Assembly (NCBI RefSeq): GCF_910592395.1
Contig: NC_088316.1
Coordinates: 744,001 to 808,000, forward strand
Length of the DNA stretch: 64,000 nucleotides
Reading direction: 5' to 3'
From: Lineus longissimus
Taxonomy: Eukaryota; Nemertea; Pilidiophora; Heteronemertea; Lineidae
The position numbers and the translations under genes are program-made. Of this stretch, positions 60,101 to 64,000 are shown in pieces. The first letter of the stretch is position 1. The number at the start of each line of letters is the position of its first letter. The notes beneath the pieces were generated by a model. The model searched no databases and was not told the DNA's origin. It was given only the letters and a program-made list of their open reading frames with translations.

Positions 60101-61459
60101 GGATAGTGTTCGCTTCCCCGGCCCTACACACAAACTGTTTACCTCGGGATGCTGAAAACCACATCGGTTCTTATCGACAGAAAATGGACAGACCGATATT
60201 GACTAAATGTCTTGGAGGATGAAGGAATAAGTCATGATAAGACTTTATACGGGTATAAACACTTATCAGAGGCATTATTCCGTGGCACAAGAAGGTCTGA
60301 ATCACGTGCATCCAATTCAGGAATCGTGTACAACTTACCCCTTCCCATCTCGACGAACCCAAGGACGATGATGATGCCCAGCGCCAGCAACTTGCACGCC
60401 GTGAACACCACTTGGACTTTCGCCGCCCATTTCACGTTGTAACAGTTGATGGCAGTTAGCAGGGCTACAACGAGACAAGCAGTTGAAGGAAAATTAGTTT
60501 TAAATCTATACAGTCATCTTGAATATCTCCAAACAGCAACCTGTGCCACTAGGGGCGCTGCAGCTGATATTTGTGTTTTCAGAGGCAGCAAATTACTGTT
60601 GAGCAACCATCGCAATCTCCAACAACAACGGTCGACGCCAGAACTGTGACACTGGCCATAGAGAGCGGAAACCCTGTTTAAACGTAAAGTTGAAATTATA
60701 GCGACTCCATTTTCCCTATCTAAGAAACACTAGAACAATTTTGGCGGGAAAACTTAATCATACCTTTTGTAACCGGATTTTCAACTTCGCTAACGCGACC
60801 ACCCCAGTAACGCGACCATTAAACCTCGGTCCCATGATCGAGTGGTCGTGTTACCGGGTTCACTGTACCCGATTTTAATGCAAAAGTGTCCATTTTATAG
60901 TATCTTAGGGAAAGGAATGGGCTGATAGTTGATTAGGGCAGGATTTCCTTCTGCTCTCTGAGCCTAATAAGTAAAACATTCCGTACCAGAATGGTCAGCA
61001 AACCAACAAGACTTATCGTTACTTACACACTGTAAGCACCGTTATGAGTTTAGCGGCTTCTTGTGGTGGCTCACAGGTCGGGAAGACGGGCCGCAAGATG
61101 TATGTCGCCAAGACAAGCCCGGATACAGTGAATCCGGGGGCCAACATCAAGAAAAGATTGATCATAAGGTAAATGAAAGCTGGGATGTCACCGAAAGCTT
61201 TCTTAATGTACATGAACTCCCCGCCAGATACACTGAATGTTGTCCCCAACTCCGCCCAGCAAAGCGCGCCCCCCGTCGAGATGATCCCCACCAAGAACCA
61301 CACAATAAGACTCATCCCCGGACTCCGCGCGTGCAGCAGGATCCCAACCGGGGACACGAAGATCCCCGAGCCTATCATCCCGCCGACGATTATCATTATG
61401 CCGTGGAGAAGCGTAAGTTGACGCTTTAACTCCACTTTCCCGGCGCTCCCCAACGTCAT
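54106..61459 (-). CDS. SLC7 (LAT-type) amino-acid transporter light chain, ten exons
   Basis: Exons are 61459-61027, 60464-60339, 60009-59910, 58791-58747, 58515-58392, 57999-57896, 57659-57563, 55195-55046, 54537-54360 and 54179-54106. Phases are consistent throughout and give 476 residues. Twelve hydrophobic segments are expected, as in APC-superfamily transporters. TM1 carries [12 protein letters not shown] (the GSG substrate motif). After TM3, FPTCEPP holds the Cys that in this family bonds to the 4F2hc/rBAT heavy chain. Further family signatures are [31 protein letters not shown] and the C-terminal [11 protein letters not shown]. It should act at the plasma membrane as an exchanger of neutral or cationic amino acids; the subtype is not resolved. 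Two further first exons lie upstream, and the acceptor of exon 8 is amplified about 38 times. Confidence 0.92.
55046..55195 (-). CDS. SLC7 exon 8 (nearest acceptor)
   Basis: From the last acceptor of the array (CTTGCAG, 55196-55198) the exon reads [20 protein letters not shown] and continues to PDIPRPIK, then donor AAAG|GTAATA. It is 150 nt with phase 0 on both sides. The length and the PRPIK end fit this region of LAT proteins, so this shortest form is the expected one. All upstream array units present the same acceptor and the same first 45 coding bases. Confidence 0.85.
55149..57334. repeat. 57-bp minisatellite made of an exon start and its splice acceptor, about 38 copies
   Basis: In gene sense each unit contains ACCTTCTCTTGCAG, TGTATGGTAACTCTAGTCAT and ACCTCTGGTGATATATTCT. 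The first element is a 3' splice site and the rest is the start of exon 8. The unit equals 19 codons and reads [19 protein letters not shown]. Variation is small (GTTAAC/GTTGAC/GTGAAC; GGTAGA/GATAGA; TTACC/TTATC). One unit near 56814 lacks a base (GAATATACACC), which breaks the otherwise continuous frame. Confidence 0.96.
58091..58120. mobile_element. End fragment of dispersed repeat (MITE family B)
   Basis: TACAGTGGAACCCCGGTAAC then ACGACCACTC. The same sequence, inverted, closes the copy at 60790-60869. It lies in an intron of the transporter. Confidence 0.55.
59108..59190 (-). mobile_element. tRNA-like sequence, probably SINE or tRNA pseudogene
   Basis: The minus strand reads GATGGCCTCGGCGGTTAGAC (A-box-like), then GGTCATGGGTTCGAACCCAG (B box GGTTCGAACCC), followed by T-rich sequence. 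The T stem has a mismatch and I could not close a proper acceptor stem, so I do not call a functional tRNA. Confidence 0.45.
60790..60869. mobile_element. Dispersed repeat (MITE family B), inverted end
   Basis: Begins with TAACGCGACCACCCCAGTAA and CGCGACCATT, and ends with GAGTGGTCGTGTTACCGGGT and TCACTGTACC. The right end is the reverse complement of 58091-58120. It sits in the first intron of the transporter. Confidence 0.6.
61027..61459 (-). CDS. SLC7 first exon, proximal variant (1C)
   Basis: Starts [20 protein letters not shown] and spans TM1 ([16 protein letters not shown]), TM2 (ending [12 protein letters not shown]), [12 protein letters not shown]3 and FPTCEPP. It ends with donor TGT|GTAAGT in phase 1. 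It joins to exon 2 at 60464 as ...[12 protein letters not shown]. It is the closest of three comparable first exons. Confidence 0.88.
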
Positions 61460-62062
61460 ATCCTGTCAGATGCTGTACTTCACAGGGTCACTTCACAAAT
61501 TTGGCACAAAAAAGTAACAAAAATGTCATTTGATGGACAAATACTGAGTAAGACTTCTTGTTATAACTTGCCCTTCACGCAATGCCAGATGTATGCCCCA
61601 ACCCATGCTATGTGCCACACTCAAAAGATAACAAAACGGGTCTAGGTCTTGTCTGCAAACTTTTCATAGGCCTTTTGGCATGATTAGTATATACCAAAGC
61701 ACATGTAGCAATAAAGTGAAAGATAAGTGTGAGTAAACCGTTAGGTAAACTTTATAACAACCAAGATAACCGATAAAAGGTCTTAGAAAAAACTACTAGA
61801 TCATTCTTCTGCCCCCTCATGGTAGTTGTTCAAAAGAAGTCTTGTCCCCGGGGATGACCTGACGTTAATTTAACTTGGCGTTAACTCTAAGGGCTTAACT
61901 GAAGGAGATAACGCCACGTTAGATTAACGCAACAAACGCCAGAGTACCCGGTAAGTGACAAATTTGTTTTGAACAATCAGACCCATGTTTATTTTCCCTG
62001 CTTCCACGTTGTGGTACTCCATTCCTAGCCACCAAGATGCATTTCATGTTCCGGTTACTTAC

Positions 62063-62492
62063 TGACTGCCAGCATTGCTACGAGCTTTACGGCCATTTCC
62101 GGCGGTTCACAGCTTTGGAAAACAGGCCTGAATATGTACGTCGCCAAAACGAGCCCGGAGATTGTCAACCCGGCTCCGAAGTTTAAGACGAGTGTGTTCA
62201 GAAGGTAAATGTAGCCAGGGGTATCACCCAGTCCTTTCTTTATGTACACGAATTCGCCTCCTGATACCTTAAATGTTGTCCCTAGCTCCGCATAGCAAAG
62301 AGCGCCCCCTGTCGAGATGAGACCGAGTAAGAACCACACCACCAGGCTCATGCCTGGGCTCTGGACGTGTCGCAGGATCCCGACCGGGGACACGAATATC
62401 CCTGAGCCTATCATCCCGCCGACGATGATCACTACACCGTGGAGAAGCGTCAGTTGGCGCTTTAACTCGACCCTTTCGACTCCTCGGTTCAT
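62063..62492 (-). CDS. SLC7 first exon, middle variant (1B)
   Basis: Starts [20 protein letters not shown] and covers the same TM1-TM3 module as exon 1C ([41 protein letters not shown]). It has many amino-acid differences, mainly in TM3 (YLLNTLVLNFGAGLTIS against [17 protein letters not shown]). The donor CA|GTAAGT leaves phase 1. No exon 2-10 set of its own lies between it and exon 1C, so it probably splices to the shared exon at 60464. It could also be a relic. Confidence 0.75.
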
Positions 62493-63855
62493 CTTTATTT
62501 GTTAATTCCAAAGTTAATTCTAACAAATCGGCTCAAAACGGATCCGGGAAAACGACTGAAAGAGTTGTGACTTTTGTCCACGACTCATTGAAGGAAATGT
62601 CTTTCTAACCATCGGCACCGAAACTTAAATTATGTGATTTACACATGTATAAGCCATGTCTGGGATGGACAGACATCTGGCCCTGTGTCAATCACGACCA
62701 ACTGTCATGCACCAATTGTAATTGTACCATTGTGTACGAATAAAAATATATATGACGGTCTATTTCGATAAATGTCATACATATACAGGTGTTATACAAG
62801 GTATTATACAGTATTAATACAAAATCAGTACGTGTAATACAGACGATTTACACCATTATTACTAATAACAAATACCGTGCTTAGTCGCACGTGACACCCC
62901 TCGGTCCGAAACTAAGTTGAGTTTCAGATGCATATTGAAGAAGAGATGCTGAAATTGTGTGCAGTATTAAGCCATGCGCACATGACAGACAAAATGACGG
63001 AAAACATTGAAGCCGTGAACCAGATCGATAGCGAACAGCGCCGACTGTCATGCTACACATTTATTCAATATGAAAAGAAAATCTTAAAGCAGTCTGAAGT
63101 TAGAGCGCTTACGTCATTAGTCAAGGGACCGGCCAATGATGACCTCGAAAATTGGGTATAACGAAAAACTCGTATGACGTATTACAATGTATCCTCAGCA
63201 GATACACCTACCACATAATTTTCATACAGTTGCGTGGGTTTGTAAAGGAAAAAGCAATTTGTCCGTTTTCAGCAAACACCCTCTGGTGGTAAAAGCATGA
63301 ATCAGACCGGCGTGATTTTCCAAAAAAACTCAAGTTAGAGTATTTACGTCGTTAGTTAAGGGAGCAAATGAACTTTTGAACTTTGACCTGTGTGGCCTCG
63401 AAAATGGCGTGAAACAAAAAACTCTTCAGGTGTATACTAAATGGGTTAACTAGTGTAACATCTGTGGCTATTCCCCATTTTTTGTCTTCCCCCTGTAAGC
63501 AACCACTATCCGAACAACAACCATCGAAGCGTGGTCTATTGTAGATGAAACACTGCCATACAGGCAGGACAGGAACACTCACTCTGGCTCCAGGCTGTGC
63601 TTGATATTTTCTTCACATGATTATAGGTATTCTGCAAAATGAGAGTGTTTCCTTCCCCCTGCACCCGGCATATTGTCATGACCGCTGGCCGTGTTGCTCA
63701 ACTGAGGATCTTGTAAGATCAAAATTCAAGTGAGTGGAGCGCCTCCTTCCATTGAGCTTCAATAGGCCTTGAAAGGGGGGGGCACCTTTACTCGGTACTC
63801 CGTATAATACGTGGTTTGGCAGATGGGTGTTAACTGCCGCCATTTTGATACTCAC
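62493..63855. other. Spacer between SLC7 first exons 1B and 1A
   Basis: No exon was seen. A 77-residue plus-strand open frame (62928-63161) has no recognised domain. If exon 1B has its own promoter it should lie in the left part of this spacer; no clear TATA box or initiator was identified. Confidence 0.5.
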
Positions 63856-64000
63856 TGATAACTCCCGCAGACAGCAGCCTCACCGCCACAAACGGGGGCT
63901 CACAATGGGGGAAGAATGGCTGTAGAACGTAGGTGGAAAGAATCATGGACGAGGCGGCATTGGCCACGCAGCAGATGATCAAAAACAACACAAGAAGAGA
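63856..64000 (-). CDS. SLC7 first exon, distal variant (1A), cut by the window edge
   Basis: The visible part encodes TM3 and the loop after it: ANAASSMILSTYVLQPFFPH, then CEPPFVAVRLLSAGVI. The donor ATCA|GTGAGT leaves phase 1. It is the counterpart of the ends of exons 1B and 1C and keeps the heavy-chain Cys. The start lies outside the window. Nothing resembling exon 2 follows before exon 1B, so it either uses the shared downstream exons or is a duplicated fragment. Confidence 0.7.

Overview
This is eukaryotic (metazoan) nuclear DNA. Coding exons are small, are bounded by clear GT-AG splice sites with compatible phases, and sit in a background rich in introns, minisatellites, MITE-like inverted repeats and tRNA-derived SINE fragments. 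The gene content (ZCCHC10, an F-box protein of the FBXO39 type, a C2H2 zinc-finger/AT-hook protein, LAT-type SLC7 amino-acid transporters) and the repeat style suggest a marine invertebrate. I cannot place the phylum from the sequence alone.

Layout. 1-4847: no gene seen; contains a degenerate tandem repeat. 4848-27291 (minus): a ZCCHC10 orthologue in four exons. Its introns hold a 75-bp array, a 66-bp array of about 124 copies (8.2 kb) and a 58-bp array of about 19 copies. 27292-35388: no gene seen, with scattered SINE and MITE pieces. 35389-36855 (plus): an FBXO39-like F-box protein in one coding exon. 38437-42053 (minus): a six-exon C2H2 zinc-finger protein convergent with the F-box gene; both have poly(A) signals in the gap between them. 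43108-43673: a 51-bp minisatellite with higher-order structure. 45092-52616 (plus): a TATA-box gene in about seven exons for a predicted secreted, basic, Cys-containing protein. 54106 to the right edge (minus): a LAT-type SLC7 transporter.

Two things stand out in the transporter locus. First, three different first exons (63856-64000+, 62063-62492, 61027-61459), each encoding the TM1-TM3 region and each ending in phase 1, lie in tandem upstream of a single set of downstream exons (2-10). This looks like a set of alternative N-terminal modules for one transporter. Second, the 3' splice site and the start of exon 8 are tandemly amplified about 38 times as a 57-bp unit (19 codons). Every unit carries a CTTCTCTTGCAG acceptor and an in-frame piece of the TM9 region, so acceptor choice could in principle add hydrophobic segments. 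The intronic arrays of ZCCHC10 also carry splice-like motifs in the sense of the host gene, a weaker parallel.

All gene models come from reading splice sites and phases by eye. No transcript, database or alignment evidence was available.
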